Shown piece after piece: positions 32,957 to 42,434 of a stretch of 64,000 bases of DNA. The notes beneath the pieces are model-generated. The model saw nothing but the letters and a program-made list of their open reading frames with translations. It was not told the origin of the DNA and searched no databases. How positions within the stretch are numbered: the first letter of the stretch is position 1; each line of letters starts with the position of its first letter. The stretch spans positions 5,622,501 to 5,686,500 of the forward strand of contig NZ_CP133017.1 in the NCBI RefSeq assembly GCF_030866765.1, written 5' to 3'. A program made the translations under genes and the position numbers. The DNA comes from Paenibacillus silvisoli (GTDB lineage: Bacteria > Bacillota > Bacilli > Paenibacillales > Paenibacillaceae).

Positions 32957-35900
32957 TCATCCCTTTTGTATGGATTGCTTTGCTAGCGTATTCCGCTCCT
33001 GCAGCAAAGGTTCAATTTTGATGCGCTTTTCATGTGGCGATAGCAGTCTGCTTGCTTCAATTTCCCGGATTTCCTTCCCTATTTTGCTTATACGCGTTGA
33101 AGTTTTATTTAATGACTTTAATCGGGAAGAATCCTCGAACTTTTTATCATTCAGTTTGGCCGAACCACTAGCTTTCGTTAACTTTTCGCGCTCGTCGTAG
33201 AATTTATCAAGACTACGAGAGTTTGTCAGCGGGTCAACTAGGAACGATTTAATCAGCGGTCTTTGCTCTAACCGTTTCTGCGGCGACTCCGGCCGGTCAA
33301 TGATGGCCGGGAATGCTTTATAACCGAATACTTTTCCTTGAAGCAACGAGTCGACTGCGGACGTGGTGTATTGTCCTAGTCCAGCCGCTACCCCTTGAAT
33401 CGTGTTGTCCATAATCCGAGGGGAACTAAAGTTCTTGAATGGTCCTTTACCGCCTGTAATTTTGTTAGCCCCGGCAGCAAGGATTTTAGCCGTTTGAGTC
33501 GTGCGGATTGGGTCGTATTGGTCTTTGAACTCTACCCCTTCTTCACGTTGCGGAATAATGCTGCTTTCGCGGAAGAACGAATAGTTAGCCATCCCTTCAA
33601 CGATTGGCAACAGGCCGCTAATCTGTGTCGGGATTGCGAAAGACGAAACCAAACTCCGAGCGTAACCGTCAAACGCTTTCGGGTCATCCTCTTTGATGCT
33701 CTTTAAGATGCGTTCCGGCAAGTTTGCGAATATCGGTGCAAGGTCAAACGGCTTTGGTATACGGGCAATCATTTCCGTACCAGGCACAGCGATAAGCCAA
33801 AACGAATCCTTGAGCCAATCTGGCGATTCTTCTAACGTCTTTCTTTGCGTTTCCGTTGCGTTTGTGTGATTCCAAATGTAGATTCCTACCGTTGGGACCG
33901 TTACAGATGCAAGCGACCGCATAATAACACCAGGCGCATCTTCCTTAATCGCTCGAATCAGTTTCGACTTGCCTTGGATATTAGCATTTAAGAAGGCCAC
34001 CATTTTATTAGCCTGCCGAATACCCGAACCAGCCCGAGCGAAGTCCATGAGATCCCGCGCCCGGTATGCTGCTTCTTGTTTTGTTTCCCCTTTTCTAAGG
34101 GCTGCGCGGTACTCCCCGACTTTTGTTGCAGATTCCGTTGTGTCGGAAATGTATCGCAGCATTCTAATCAGAGATTTACCTGTAATGACGTTAACAAATT
34201 TCTTGTTAGGAGGTTGCTTCAACACGGTGTTTAATGCTTCCCGATGAACTTTGCGATCCATCGACATAACATTGCCGTATGCGCCCAGGTTATCAACCCA
34301 ATCTTTGTACAGTTCACCCTTTTTAATCGTCGAGCCTAAACCGACAAAGAAGTCTGTAAACGGGTTGAACCCCGACTTACTCGTTACGAACGCTTGTAGA
34401 ACGTCCCGCATCGGGTTGCGCAAACTGAACTCAGGTGTCAATGTCGCGCCCGCTCGTAGTAAAGAAGCTGGTGCTGCTAGGATGTTGACGATCATGTTCG
34501 ATGATTCTTTATCAAGGTTTAAGAATGTTTTGTAGACATCCGGTTCAACCTCGTACTTCGCATTCTCGCCGTCAATCTTCACGTTTACAACATTTTTACG
34601 GCCAACTTCCTCCGCGTGGGAAGACTTAGACGAAAATGTTGCTGCGTCATCTCCGGTCAGGTTGCGAACGAAGGCATTGCGCTCTTCTCTAGTCATATCC
34701 TCTAGCAGGTTATACTCATCCTGCCGGATTTCTTTCGAGACTTTTTTGCCATCCACCTGGTACGTGACGTAATTTTTGTTGCCAAGCTTGCGGATGAACT
34801 TCGATTCTTTGTCCTTCTTCGCAAGTTCGGCTAGTTGCAGCCCTACTTTGTTTCGTTCAGTAGCATTAACTGACTGAAAGATGTTTTTAACTAGGTTCTC
34901 CAATGGGTCAATAACATCCTGCTCTGAACCAACTAATTTCTTTACTGGGCTAGTGATGTTGGCTAATTTATCTGCCATGCCTACACCGCCGCCGAGTGAT
35001 TCCGCGTCGTCGTCTAAAGCGCGAAACAATGGGATGTAGTTCTTCCACCGTTCCTGTAGCACTTCTTGCAATTCCTTACTGTCTACTCCAGCGTCAACAC
35101 GTTCCTGCATCATATCCCGAGTAATTTTCACGAGCCCTTGACGAGCTTCCTCCATTACTGGGCTTTCATATTTTGCTAAAATTTCTTCAATCTCTTTGTT
35201 CGTGAAACCTGATTTGTATCCAGCGGTGTTCACATCTTGCGCATGTTTGGCGAGTGCGTACATTCCTAAGTCATCAGAAGTAAACCCGGCTTTTTCAACT
35301 GCGGAAACAAGTGGATTGAGACGCGTTTGCACGATCATGTTTGCGCGTTCTGGAATCCCCTTAGTTAACCGAGCAGTTTTATACAGACTCTTTTCTGCGC
35401 TAGCTAACTTCTTATTGCCGCCATACTCCTGGTTTACCCGTTTTTCCAATCCCTCAAAGTGTGCCAAGTCATCGATAGACTGAGATCGAATGCGCTCCAG
35501 CTTTTGGCTGAATGAAGTCTGTTTTTTTGTAGGTTTGTAATTGATTTTCGCCGCAAATGTATCAGCGTCACCTTTACCGGAATTATTGAACTCATCCGCC
35601 GCTTGGCCTTCTTTGCTGGCCCGGCGTTTCTGCTTCTCTAGTTCTTCTTGCGCAGCCCTATACACTTTCGGCGCGTGTTTGCGGAAATCTTCCCCGAACT
35701 CCTTGACCATTGCTTCTGTCCAATCTGCGGCTTTGATCGTTCCTTTACCCATTTTGGCAGCGCCGATAATGGTCCAATCAACAAAGTCATTGCCGCCGTT
35801 TGGCGTGAAACCGATATTTCTTCGAGACGCTAACCGCTTCCGTGCTGCCTTTTCTTGCTCATCTAGGAAGTTGTAAACACGGTCACGGGTACGAGGTGCC

Positions 35901-37315
35901 GGGGAACTTTGCAGCACTTCTTCTTTCGGCGCTGTCGCTTTAGGCTCGGTAATCGGTTTAGGTGCCTGCTGCGGGATTCGTTTCGGTGTCTCTGTCTGCA
36001 GCGGTGTATCTCCGGGCCTGCGTCCAACCTTCTGCGTAATTGGAGCGGCATCGGCAATAACACCTTGCGGGATTGGGTCAGTTCTCTTGATCGGTAATGG
36101 CGCCCCTGCAACGTCCCGCGCTTGCTGATACTGACGCGCTTTTCCTGCTAATCCTGGTTCAACCTTGCTAAAGCGAGTTGGATGCGCAAGTTTTATCAAC
36201 TCGTCTAAGTTCGGGTCTTCCCTATCCGCAATCTGCGACCACAGGGACTCTAATTCTTCAAGCTCTTTGCCCGGTGTGAACTTCGTTTCATGCGCAAGTC
36301 CGATAAGTTGGTTGTACTTATCGCGGTAAGGGTTCGCACGTTGCCTAATTCTAGCGCTTGTAGCGACCGGCTGAGGCGCTTTAGGTTCCGGCAGGGCAAA
36401 TGTATAAGGGTTGACGATTGGACCGTCTACGCCGCCCTGTGGCGTTCTGCGTAGATTTGCCGCATCTTTTCTGCCCATTGGCAGGGCTAGGATGTTTTCG
36501 ACTTCTTTTGCCGCCACATCATCAGTCATTCCGTTACGTGCGAATAGTTTGCTTAGTGCGCTCGATAATCCGGTTCTATCAGCCGCCATTTTTACACCCT
36601 TGCCGACAAAAGGTAATGCAGCGCCACCCAAACCACCAACGCCAGCACCCTTTGCCGCACCCGTAAGGCCTTCTTCCGGGTTAGCTGCAAGAGATTGCCC
36701 TGCCCCTGCATATGCGCCTACTGCGCCCTCTGCTAAGCCGCGATTAACCAAACTAGGAAGCTTAGGCGCTACGCGGGAAACGAGATTCATGGCACCGCGC
36801 TCCGCTGCCCCCAGTGCAGTCAATCCTGCGCCCGGCGTGTAATACTCTTGTGCAACATTTGCGGCTGGTTCCGTGAATTTCTGCAGCTTATCAAGCCCTT
36901 TATAGATAGAACCTAGAACCGGAACCTCGCGCAGTTGATCGCCTAGTCGCTCATTCATGCCCTTCGGGCTTGATGGAAAGGAAGTCTTCGGCAGTGTCAC
37001 TTGTCCTTTGATAGTCCCTTTCGGTTCAAAGGCTTTGTTAGCGGCCGCTTTAGTGTTAGTGATAACAGGCGCTTTAGGTGCAGGCGCGTCAATATCGGCC
37101 GGATGCGTAAACTTGCTTTTAACCTCTGCCTTTTTCACAACAGTTGGCTTAGGGGCCACTTTAGGAGTTTGGTCATTCAATCGTTTTTCATTCATTTCAA
37201 ATCGGTTCGTCTGAACCTTCTTCTTGATTTCCTTTTCTTGCTCGTCAAACTGAGCAAAAAGGCCGCCCTTTTTAGGAGCAGCCTTCTTTTCATCACCGCC
37301 TAACAATCCAGCCAT
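32957..37315 (-). CDS. Giant polyvalent/ejection-type virion protein (LPD38-like), 1452 aa
   Basis: Largest gene of the window. The N-terminal ~450 residues are Lys/Pro/Ala-rich and disordered, with a Gly/Ala-rich hydrophobic stretch (GLTGAAKGAGVGGLGGAALP) like those of ejection proteins. Helical segments fill 600-900. Residues ~985-1300 (LLRAGATLTPEFSLRNPMRD, MVAFLNANIQGKSKLIRAI, FWLIAVPGTEMIARIPKPFD) match the LPD38 class of large polyvalent proteins that travel with phage DNA into the host. Position between the tail genes and the lysis genes fits an internal virion protein. I saw no lytic transglycosylase or polymerase motif. Enzymatic activity, if any, is unknown. Confidence 0.75.
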   Translation of the reverse strand: MAGLLGGDEKKAAPKKGGLFAQFDEQEKEIKKKVQTNRFEMNEKRLNDQTPKVAPKPTVVKKAEVKSKFTHPADIDAPAPKAPVITNTKAAANKAFEPKGTIKGQVTLPKTSFPSSPKGMNERLGDQLREVPVLGSIYKGLDKLQKFTEPAANVAQEYYTPGAGLTALGAAERGAMNLVSRVAPKLPSLVNRGLAEGAVGAYAGAGQSLAANPEEGLTGAAKGAGVGGLGGAALPFVGKGVKMAADRTGLSSALSKLFARNGMTDDVAAKEVENILALPMGRKDAANLRRTPQGGVDGPIVNPYTFALPEPKAPQPVATSARIRQRANPYRDKYNQLIGLAHETKFTPGKELEELESLWSQIADREDPNLDELIKLAHPTRFSKVEPGLAGKARQYQQARDVAGAPLPIKRTDPIPQGVIADAAPITQKVGRRPGDTPLQTETPKRIPQQAPKPITEPKATAPKEEVLQSSPAPRTRDRVYNFLDEQEKAARKRLASRRNIGFTPNGGNDFVDWTIIGAAKMGKGTIKAADWTEAMVKEFGEDFRKHAPKVYRAAQEELEKQKRRASKEGQAADEFNNSGKGDADTFAAKINYKPTKKQTSFSQKLERIRSQSIDDLAHFEGLEKRVNQEYGGNKKLASAEKSLYKTARLTKGIPERANMIVQTRLNPLVSAVEKAGFTSDDLGMYALAKHAQDVNTAGYKSGFTNKEIEEILAKYESPVMEEARQGLVKITRDMMQERVDAGVDSKELQEVLQERWKNYIPLFRALDDDAESLGGGVGMADKLANITSPVKKLVGSEQDVIDPLENLVKNIFQSVNATERNKVGLQLAELAKKDKESKFIRKLGNKNYVTYQVDGKKVSKEIRQDEYNLLEDMTREERNAFVRNLTGDDAATFSSKSSHAEEVGRKNVVNVKIDGENAKYEVEPDVYKTFLNLDKESSNMIVNILAAPASLLRAGATLTPEFSLRNPMRDVLQAFVTSKSGFNPFTDFFVGLGSTIKKGELYKDWVDNLGAYGNVMSMDRKVHREALNTVLKQPPNKKFVNVITGKSLIRMLRYISDTTESATKVGEYRAALRKGETKQEAAYRARDLMDFARAGSGIRQANKMVAFLNANIQGKSKLIRAIKEDAPGVIMRSLASVTVPTVGIYIWNHTNATETQRKTLEESPDWLKDSFWLIAVPGTEMIARIPKPFDLAPIFANLPERILKSIKEDDPKAFDGYARSLVSSFAIPTQISGLLPIVEGMANYSFFRESSIIPQREEGVEFKDQYDPIRTTQTAKILAAGANKITGGKGPFKNFSSPRIMDNTIQGVAAGLGQYTTSAVDSLLQGKVFGYKAFPAIIDRPESPQKRLEQRPLIKSFLVDPLTNSRSLDKFYDEREKLTKASGSAKLNDKKFEDSSRLKSLNKTSTRISKIGKEIREIEASRLLSPHEKRIKIEPLLQERNTLAKQSIQKG

Positions 37316-37319
37316 CGGA

Positions 37320-38630
37320 TCACTCCTCGTCTTCTTTAGGCGTAGCCAGTCTCAAAAGTTGCTGATATTTTGACGGTCCGTATTTATCAATGAATGCTTC
37401 GTAGTTGTTAACTAGCCGGGAATAGGCTTTCGCAGGATCAGCCAATACCGCTTTATAGTCGGAATTGAAATCGGCTTCCAAATCATCTCCGTCATTGGAA
37501 CTTCCACCGCTTTTACCGCCGCCATTCCACAGCGTTCCAGGCTCTACGCCTGCAATACCGGCCGGAGCTTTGCCCGTTGCCTGCCAAATGTCCATGAGTT
37601 GGTTGAACGTCTGAGAAGAACCAGCCCGTGCATTATCTGTGGCCGAATTGCTTTTGCTAAGGCTATAACTGCGGTCAGATTCGAACGCATTGCGGTTGAA
37701 CGCTCTGTCATTTTCGAACACGCCACGGTTATAACCCCGGTCAGATTCCAACACGCCTCTGTTGTAGTTCCGGTCAGACTCCAATACCCCGCGATTGAAC
37801 CCTCTGTCCGATTCAAGAACGCCTCTGTTATAATTGCGATCATTTTCGAAGTCGCCGCGTTTATCGCGCTCTTTGTTGTACGCCATGTTCGTATCATACT
37901 CCCGAGCGGATTGCGTCTGTGTGCCGAACAGACTTTGATTGCCCCGCGCCTTGTCGAGTGTTACGTCAGCCCCTACAAGCCCGCTATTAGCGTTCATGCC
38001 GCCGAGGATAGCTCTAGCCGCTTCTGCCCGTTGGTGGGCTGCAATGCGTTCCTCCGGCGTTTTAGCGTTGGCGTAGTCCTGCTTGGCTTGCAGCACAGTG
38101 TCGTAAGCGTTGCGCATATCGTCGTTGATGTAAGTCCCGGTTAACTGGCCTTTCTGCAAGTCAAGCTGCTGATTGCGGTATCCGTCGTCAATAGTGTCAC
38201 GGTAACGCCCATACGCCTGCTGCATGAGCTGCGGAAGAATCGTATCCGATACGCGCCCCATTTCCGATTGCTGAATTTGCGCCACTCGATCCCCGGTAAT
38301 CGTGCTGTTAAGGATACCGCGCCGATTCATTTCCGCTTGTGCGTTGCCGCTTGCCGTGTTAGCGTTCGCCTGAGCTTGCCGCAAAGCCGCTTGATATGAC
38401 GGGTCAGACGCCGCGTCATAACTGAACTGCGGGGGCTGTTTTGGGGCGGCTAGGGCATTCGATACCGCGCCCGCTGCTTGATTCGTTACGCGGGCATTGA
38501 GTGTATCGAGTACACCGCCAGCCGTGGAAGTGTGCGGCGTGATCTGGCTCGTTACAACCTTCTTTTTCAAATGATCGTAACCAATGCCGCCGTTTGGCTT
38601 TTTATTTAGTGCGTTAATTGCGCCTAGCAT
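37320..38630 (-). CDS. Virion protein with six tandem 11-residue repeats
   Basis: 436 residues. The N-terminal 250 residues are helical and rich in Ala/Gln (NANTASGNAQAEMNRRGILN). Next comes a block of six 11-residue repeats of the form GVLESDRGYNR (residues ~259-324). The C-terminal part is a Gly-rich linker (GGGKSGGSSNDGDDLE) and a short helical end. The layout resembles internal core or ejection proteins that partner the large polyvalent protein encoded 4 bp downstream. No database family was recognised by eye. Confidence 0.7.
   Translation of the reverse strand: MLGAINALNKKPNGGIGYDHLKKKVVTSQITPHTSTAGGVLDTLNARVTNQAAGAVSNALAAPKQPPQFSYDAASDPSYQAALRQAQANANTASGNAQAEMNRRGILNSTITGDRVAQIQQSEMGRVSDTILPQLMQQAYGRYRDTIDDGYRNQQLDLQKGQLTGTYINDDMRNAYDTVLQAKQDYANAKTPEERIAAHQRAEAARAILGGMNANSGLVGADVTLDKARGNQSLFGTQTQSAREYDTNMAYNKERDKRGDFENDRNYNRGVLESDRGFNRGVLESDRNYNRGVLESDRGYNRGVFENDRAFNRNAFESDRSYSLSKSNSATDNARAGSSQTFNQLMDIWQATGKAPAGIAGVEPGTLWNGGGKSGGSSNDGDDLEADFNSDYKAVLADPAKAYSRLVNNYEAFIDKYGPSKYQQLLRLATPKEDEE
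37659..37856 (-). repeat. Six 33-bp tandem repeats in coding sequence
   Basis: Six in-frame 33-bp units encode GDFENDRNYNR, GVLESDRGFNR, GVLESDRNYNR, GVLESDRGYNR, GVFENDRAFNR and NAFESDRSYSL. E-(S/N)-D-R is invariant, and aromatic residues fall at a fixed place. Third-base differences between units suggest selection on the protein. Confidence 0.9.
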
Positions 38631-38645
38631 GGAATCTCCCCCTTT

Positions 38646-38855
38646 CTACTCGACTACGATAGCCTCGATTGCTTCGTAAGAGGTCTGCAGTTCATCCATT
38701 TTTTTCTGTGATGCTGCCGCGCCCTGCGGGATATTGTTGGCCTCATAAGCGACTTTGTTCATGTAATGCTCGAACCATTGGGATTTGATGCTTGCAAGCC
38801 GTTGGTCCTTCTGTGACTGTTTCATTGTCAGGTCAAGTTCCTCCAAAGTTAGCAT
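38646..38855 (-). CDS. 69-aa helical phage protein
   Basis: Helical, charged (LTLEELDLTMKQSQKDQRLA, MDELQTSYEAIEAIVVE) with a central break NNIPQGAAA. It lies in the virion-gene row between the tail fibre-like gene and the repeat protein. Could be a small chaperone or head protein; not recognised. Confidence 0.65.
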   Translation of the reverse strand: MLTLEELDLTMKQSQKDQRLASIKSQWFEHYMNKVAYEANNIPQGAAASQKKMDELQTSYEAIEAIVVE

Positions 38856-38866
38856 CGTTTTCCTCC

Positions 38867-39550
38867 TTAAATTGTGTGCGAGTGGTCAGAAGCCCCCACC
38901 CATGTCACGAATCCACCGCCATTAATCGCTAGTTGCGTACCCGGCGCGATGCCGTGGTTGTGCCCCCCTGCACTGCTTGTAGAACTTCCAGTTGTAGCGA
39001 CCGGCGAACCATTTGAAAAAACGCCGCCAAATGCGACCAAATCAATCACGTTTCCAACGCCGCGGATGTAACAAAACGGGTTTCCGAACTGTATTTTTCC
39101 GTCGAAGACGCCACCGCTGGACATGTATATATTGCTGCCGATATTAAGGTCTGTTGTTACGTTGATGGTGCCTCCCGTAATCGTCGCGCCGATAATCGAT
39201 GCGCCTGTTATCGAGGCATCTACGGCCTCCAAATCCTGCGTAAACACTTTGCCGCTTTCGAGAACGCGAAATGGCGCGATGTCAGGCAACGAACTTCCCG
39301 CCCACATGCGCACATCATCGCCCGGCGTATCTTCGGTACTCATGCCGACATCGCCGTCTTTGGATTCAAGCCGGGTTTGCCCTACGCGCCAGCCGCCTAC
39401 TTCCGAAACGTTCTTCGATGAAATGTACCCGTTTAGCTCGGATAGGCTTTTCATGAGCAGCCCGACCGTATTCACGAGCATTTCCATCTGCGTTTTCGTG
39501 TCTTTTGCTTTCAAAATGTCATCCATCGAAGGAAGATTGATCAAGCCCAA
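38867..39550 (-). CDS. Tail fibre-like phage protein
   Basis: 227 residues. A helical start (DTKTQMEMLVNTVGLLMKSL) leads to a beta-rich middle with Gly/Ser/Thr/Ile repeats (ASITGASIIGATITGGTINV), typical of fibrous beta-helix shafts. The C-terminal domain has HNHGIAPGTQ and ends GASDHSHTI; paired HNH/HSH histidines recall metal-binding tips of tail fibres. It follows the stabilisation-protein gene by 11 bp. Receptor unknown. Confidence 0.7.
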   Translation of the reverse strand: MGLINLPSMDDILKAKDTKTQMEMLVNTVGLLMKSLSELNGYISSKNVSEVGGWRVGQTRLESKDGDVGMSTEDTPGDDVRMWAGSSLPDIAPFRVLESGKVFTQDLEAVDASITGASIIGATITGGTINVTTDLNIGSNIYMSSGGVFDGKIQFGNPFCYIRGVGNVIDLVAFGGVFSNGSPVATTGSSTSSAGGHNHGIAPGTQLAINGGGFVTWVGASDHSHTI

Positions 39551-39561
39551 ATGCTCACCCC

Positions 39562-40980
39562 CTAAACGATAGGAAAATCAATCTCGTCTCTATCCCATTC
39601 CCTCACCGTTACCGGCCCCGTACCGCTGAACTTCACCCGCATATAGTTGCTCTGCGCTGTCTGCTGCGGCGTGAATATGATTCTCGCGCTCTGTACGCCC
39701 GTTTGAGGCGCGATAGAACCCGCGCTAACCCAATCACTGTTCCCGGTTGCCGATGGGCTTACATAGACGTTTAGCGTACTGCCTGCGGGTACGTCTGCCA
39801 CTAGCCACATGCGTGTCCAACGTATCTTGCGGCTCATTTGCTCCGCACTGAACGGCTTCGAGATGCGTTCCCAAGTGATTGCAGCGCCGTTGTCTGTCGT
39901 GCCGCCGAGCTGAATCACTTTTCCGTCATTCATACCGAAGTGGAATGTCGAGGCGGTTTGCACCATGTGGAGTGCCGTGAAGTCATTCCATACCGACCAT
40001 GCATCAAACTCAGGATCGTAAACGAGTACGGTATCCGTTGTTGTGCTGCTGCTGACCGGGATAGAGAAGTACAGTTTTTGGCCGTCCGTACCCGCGCAGC
40101 ATTTGCTTATGGCTGTTTGGTTCAAGTTATCCATGTACCACTGCACCGGCTGCGAGAAGTCCCGAGAAGGCTTTGTTCCGCCTCCATAGCGGTAAATCCC
40201 GGTGCGGTGCATGATGTACATCGTGCCGTTTAACGTGATCACTGATTTGTTATTGATGGCCCCGACTTCGAACGTAATCGGCTCAATCCGTACATTGGAT
40301 GGATCTGAACCGAATAGTTCGTGCATGGAGTTCGGCTTGAAGATGGTCACATGACCAATCCCCGGCTTTAATGCGTTGATGGTTTCTCCATCTGTGGTGT
40401 CTACGCTGATTGTATAGGGGTCAACGTCATTCCCTACAATCGTTGTCCAGTTAGTAGCAATGTTCAGCTCAGACGCTTGTAGAAGGTTCCCAACGGCACA
40501 GAATGCACGGTTCATGTAGTTGATGATGTAGTTCCCGTTAGCAGGAGCACCGGCAAGATTCGCGACTGTTGCGCCGTCATAGACTTTGATGGGGTCAACG
40601 CCGTTTGCTCCGATCAGGTTGATACCTGGAAAGCTGCCGTCGAAGTTGGCGAAGCTCCATTCTGCCGCCGTGTTCAAGCCGCTCGCCAAGCTGCTCCATG
40701 TGCCGCCGCTGTAGCGGTTCCATGCGCCATTCGATACCGCGTGCAGCTCGTTGTTCTTCCATACGCCTAAGCCCTTCACTGGGAACGAGAAGGAACTTCC
40801 GAGCAATGAAAAACCCGGCCTAGTGGAAAAAGCCGGGTACTTATCGGAGGTTATATTCTTCATGTCTGAGGCATCGCCGTTCCCGATGCTGAACGGGTCA
40901 AGCTTGTTAATGCCGCGAAACTCCCGTATGGATATCGTGGGGAGTTTTTTAACGCGGGAAGGCCATTTTGCTAGTGCCAT
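39562..40980 (-). CDS. P22 gp10-like tail stabilisation (hub) protein
   Basis: 472 residues that look like a beta-propeller: repeated SFANFDGSFPGINLIGANG, GTMYIMHRTGIYRYGGGT, GQKLYFSIPVSSS, VLVYDPEFDAWSVWND. This pattern is known from packaged-DNA stabilisation proteins of P22-like podoviruses, which join adaptor and tail. The start MALAKWPSRVKKLPTISIRE is nearly the same as that of the broken copy at 42435-42793, so the gene was once duplicated. An intrinsic-terminator-like hairpin lies within it (40807-40838). Confidence 0.7.
   Translation of the reverse strand: MALAKWPSRVKKLPTISIREFRGINKLDPFSIGNGDASDMKNITSDKYPAFSTRPGFSLLGSSFSFPVKGLGVWKNNELHAVSNGAWNRYSGGTWSSLASGLNTAAEWSFANFDGSFPGINLIGANGVDPIKVYDGATVANLAGAPANGNYIINYMNRAFCAVGNLLQASELNIATNWTTIVGNDVDPYTISVDTTDGETINALKPGIGHVTIFKPNSMHELFGSDPSNVRIEPITFEVGAINNKSVITLNGTMYIMHRTGIYRYGGGTKPSRDFSQPVQWYMDNLNQTAISKCCAGTDGQKLYFSIPVSSSTTTDTVLVYDPEFDAWSVWNDFTALHMVQTASTFHFGMNDGKVIQLGGTTDNGAAITWERISKPFSAEQMSRKIRWTRMWLVADVPAGSTLNVYVSPSATGNSDWVSAGSIAPQTGVQSARIIFTPQQTAQSNYMRVKFSGTGPVTVREWDRDEIDFPIV
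40807..40838 (-). terminator. Terminator-like hairpin inside the stabilisation gene
   Basis: On the minus strand ACCCGGC pairs with GCCGGGT around a 12-nt loop, followed by TTTTCATT. It spans codons for AFSTRPGF, about 50 codons from the start. The stem and T-run are as good as the true terminators elsewhere in this prophage. Confidence 0.45.
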
Positions 40981-40994
40981 GTCGCACCCCTTTA

Positions 40995-42419
40995 CTAGTT
41001 CGGCGTAGTGCTGAACGTGCCGTCTTTATTGCGGTTGCCTGCACCGAACAGCGTATTTGTTCCTGAGTTTGTGATACCTGTTGTATCACCGCCGCTTAAA
41101 CAGTCGTTATTAGATACGAGATTGGCGTTGCAATCCGCAGAAGAGATATAAATCCCCCGCCGTGGATTATTCGCAGCCGTACCCGCCCTGACCACATTAC
41201 CCAACACGGCGTTATTGCTTGATCCCGTTTTCAGTTCGATATTGAAAAAGGTGGTGTCTGTAGTCGTGCTGTTCGCGTAAACGTCATTCGCTGATACAAT
41301 GCAATCCGTGGCCGTAATAAGCTGTATCCCGGTTTGGCCGTTGTCGTGGATGTTGTTGCTGTTTATAGATGTGTTATCTGCCACATTCACCTGTATGCCG
41401 TAACTCGTATTAAATGCAGCAACATTCCCGGTTACAGCCGCACGTTGCGAAGCCGTCACTAAGACGCCGTTTTGATTCTGTTCGCATACGTTGCCACTCA
41501 CAACGTTATCCGTGCTGTTTGCTACGCGGATACCTGCCGCTGTGTTCGATTCGCATGTATTTCCACTAATAGTGATTCGCGACGTCAGGGTGGAAGAGAT
41601 CCCGTTCTTCAAGTTGTTGGCGCAGTAATTATTAGAAATGATGGCTTTAATGTCGCCAGCAACATCCCCGCTTAACTCAACGCCGTTTCCTCTATTTCCA
41701 GTGAAGATGTTCCCACTAACGATAATGCCGGTGCAAGATTCAGCGGTATTGGTTTCGATATCGAGTCCCGATTCCGGCGCTGTTCCGTTCGTGTTTGAAA
41801 ATATGCACCCTTCAACCGTGACATTTTTAGCATGTGTGATGCTCATACCCTGTCTGCGGTTGTTATCGCAAATGCAGTTTATAACCCGCGCTTCGCTTGT
41901 TGGTTTGTTCGGCGTTAACAAGTCGCCGCCGAGGTATATTCCATCACCCCAGCAATTCGTCACTTTTACGCCTTCAATAAGAAGGTTATCCACGCCCTTC
42001 ATATAGATACCGTGGCCTTGCTCACCTGTTGAGCCGGTGTGCTCGTTGCGTTCGCCTACAATGTTCCCGCCGATAATACGGATGTTTGAAGCGGTTGTAG
42101 CTCTGAGCACGCCGTACACAGTCGAACTATTCCCAAGGGCTTTCAGTGTTGCGCTGCTATCTATTTGCAAGGTTACGTTGCTTTTCAAATAAACAGATGT
42201 TACAGCGTCGATCATGTATGTTCCAGGAGGTGCGACAACAGTTCCCCCGCCTGCGCCATAAGCGAAGTCTACAGCAGCTTGAAATGCCGCTGTATCATCT
42301 TTCTTGCCGTCACCCTTCGCCCCGTAATCCTTTACGTTTACAATGAGGTTGCCCCAAATCTTACTAATCGCAAGGGCAGTTGAGTACTGTTTTGCGATGT
42401 TTTCCGAAGCTTGTGCCAT
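40995..42419 (-). CDS. Tail spike with pectate-lyase-like beta-helix
   Basis: 474 residues. The head-binding N-terminus (IAKQYSTALAISKIWGNLIV) is followed by the classic VKDYGAKGDGKKDDTAAFQA, then a right-handed parallel beta-helix (GISSTLTSRITISGNTCESN, IRVANSTDNVVSGNVCEQN). This is the Pectate_lyase_3/NosD-type fold of spikes that bind or cut surface polysaccharide. Its first ~50 residues match those of the second spike (42809-44401), so the two share a mounting module. The enzymatic residues cannot be named by eye. Confidence 0.85.
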   Translation of the reverse strand: MAQASENIAKQYSTALAISKIWGNLIVNVKDYGAKGDGKKDDTAAFQAAVDFAYGAGGGTVVAPPGTYMIDAVTSVYLKSNVTLQIDSSATLKALGNSSTVYGVLRATTASNIRIIGGNIVGERNEHTGSTGEQGHGIYMKGVDNLLIEGVKVTNCWGDGIYLGGDLLTPNKPTSEARVINCICDNNRRQGMSITHAKNVTVEGCIFSNTNGTAPESGLDIETNTAESCTGIIVSGNIFTGNRGNGVELSGDVAGDIKAIISNNYCANNLKNGISSTLTSRITISGNTCESNTAAGIRVANSTDNVVSGNVCEQNQNGVLVTASQRAAVTGNVAAFNTSYGIQVNVADNTSINSNNIHDNGQTGIQLITATDCIVSANDVYANSTTTDTTFFNIELKTGSSNNAVLGNVVRAGTAANNPRRGIYISSADCNANLVSNNDCLSGGDTTGITNSGTNTLFGAGNRNKDGTFSTTPN

Positions 42420-42434
42420 AGTCAGCCTCCCTCC

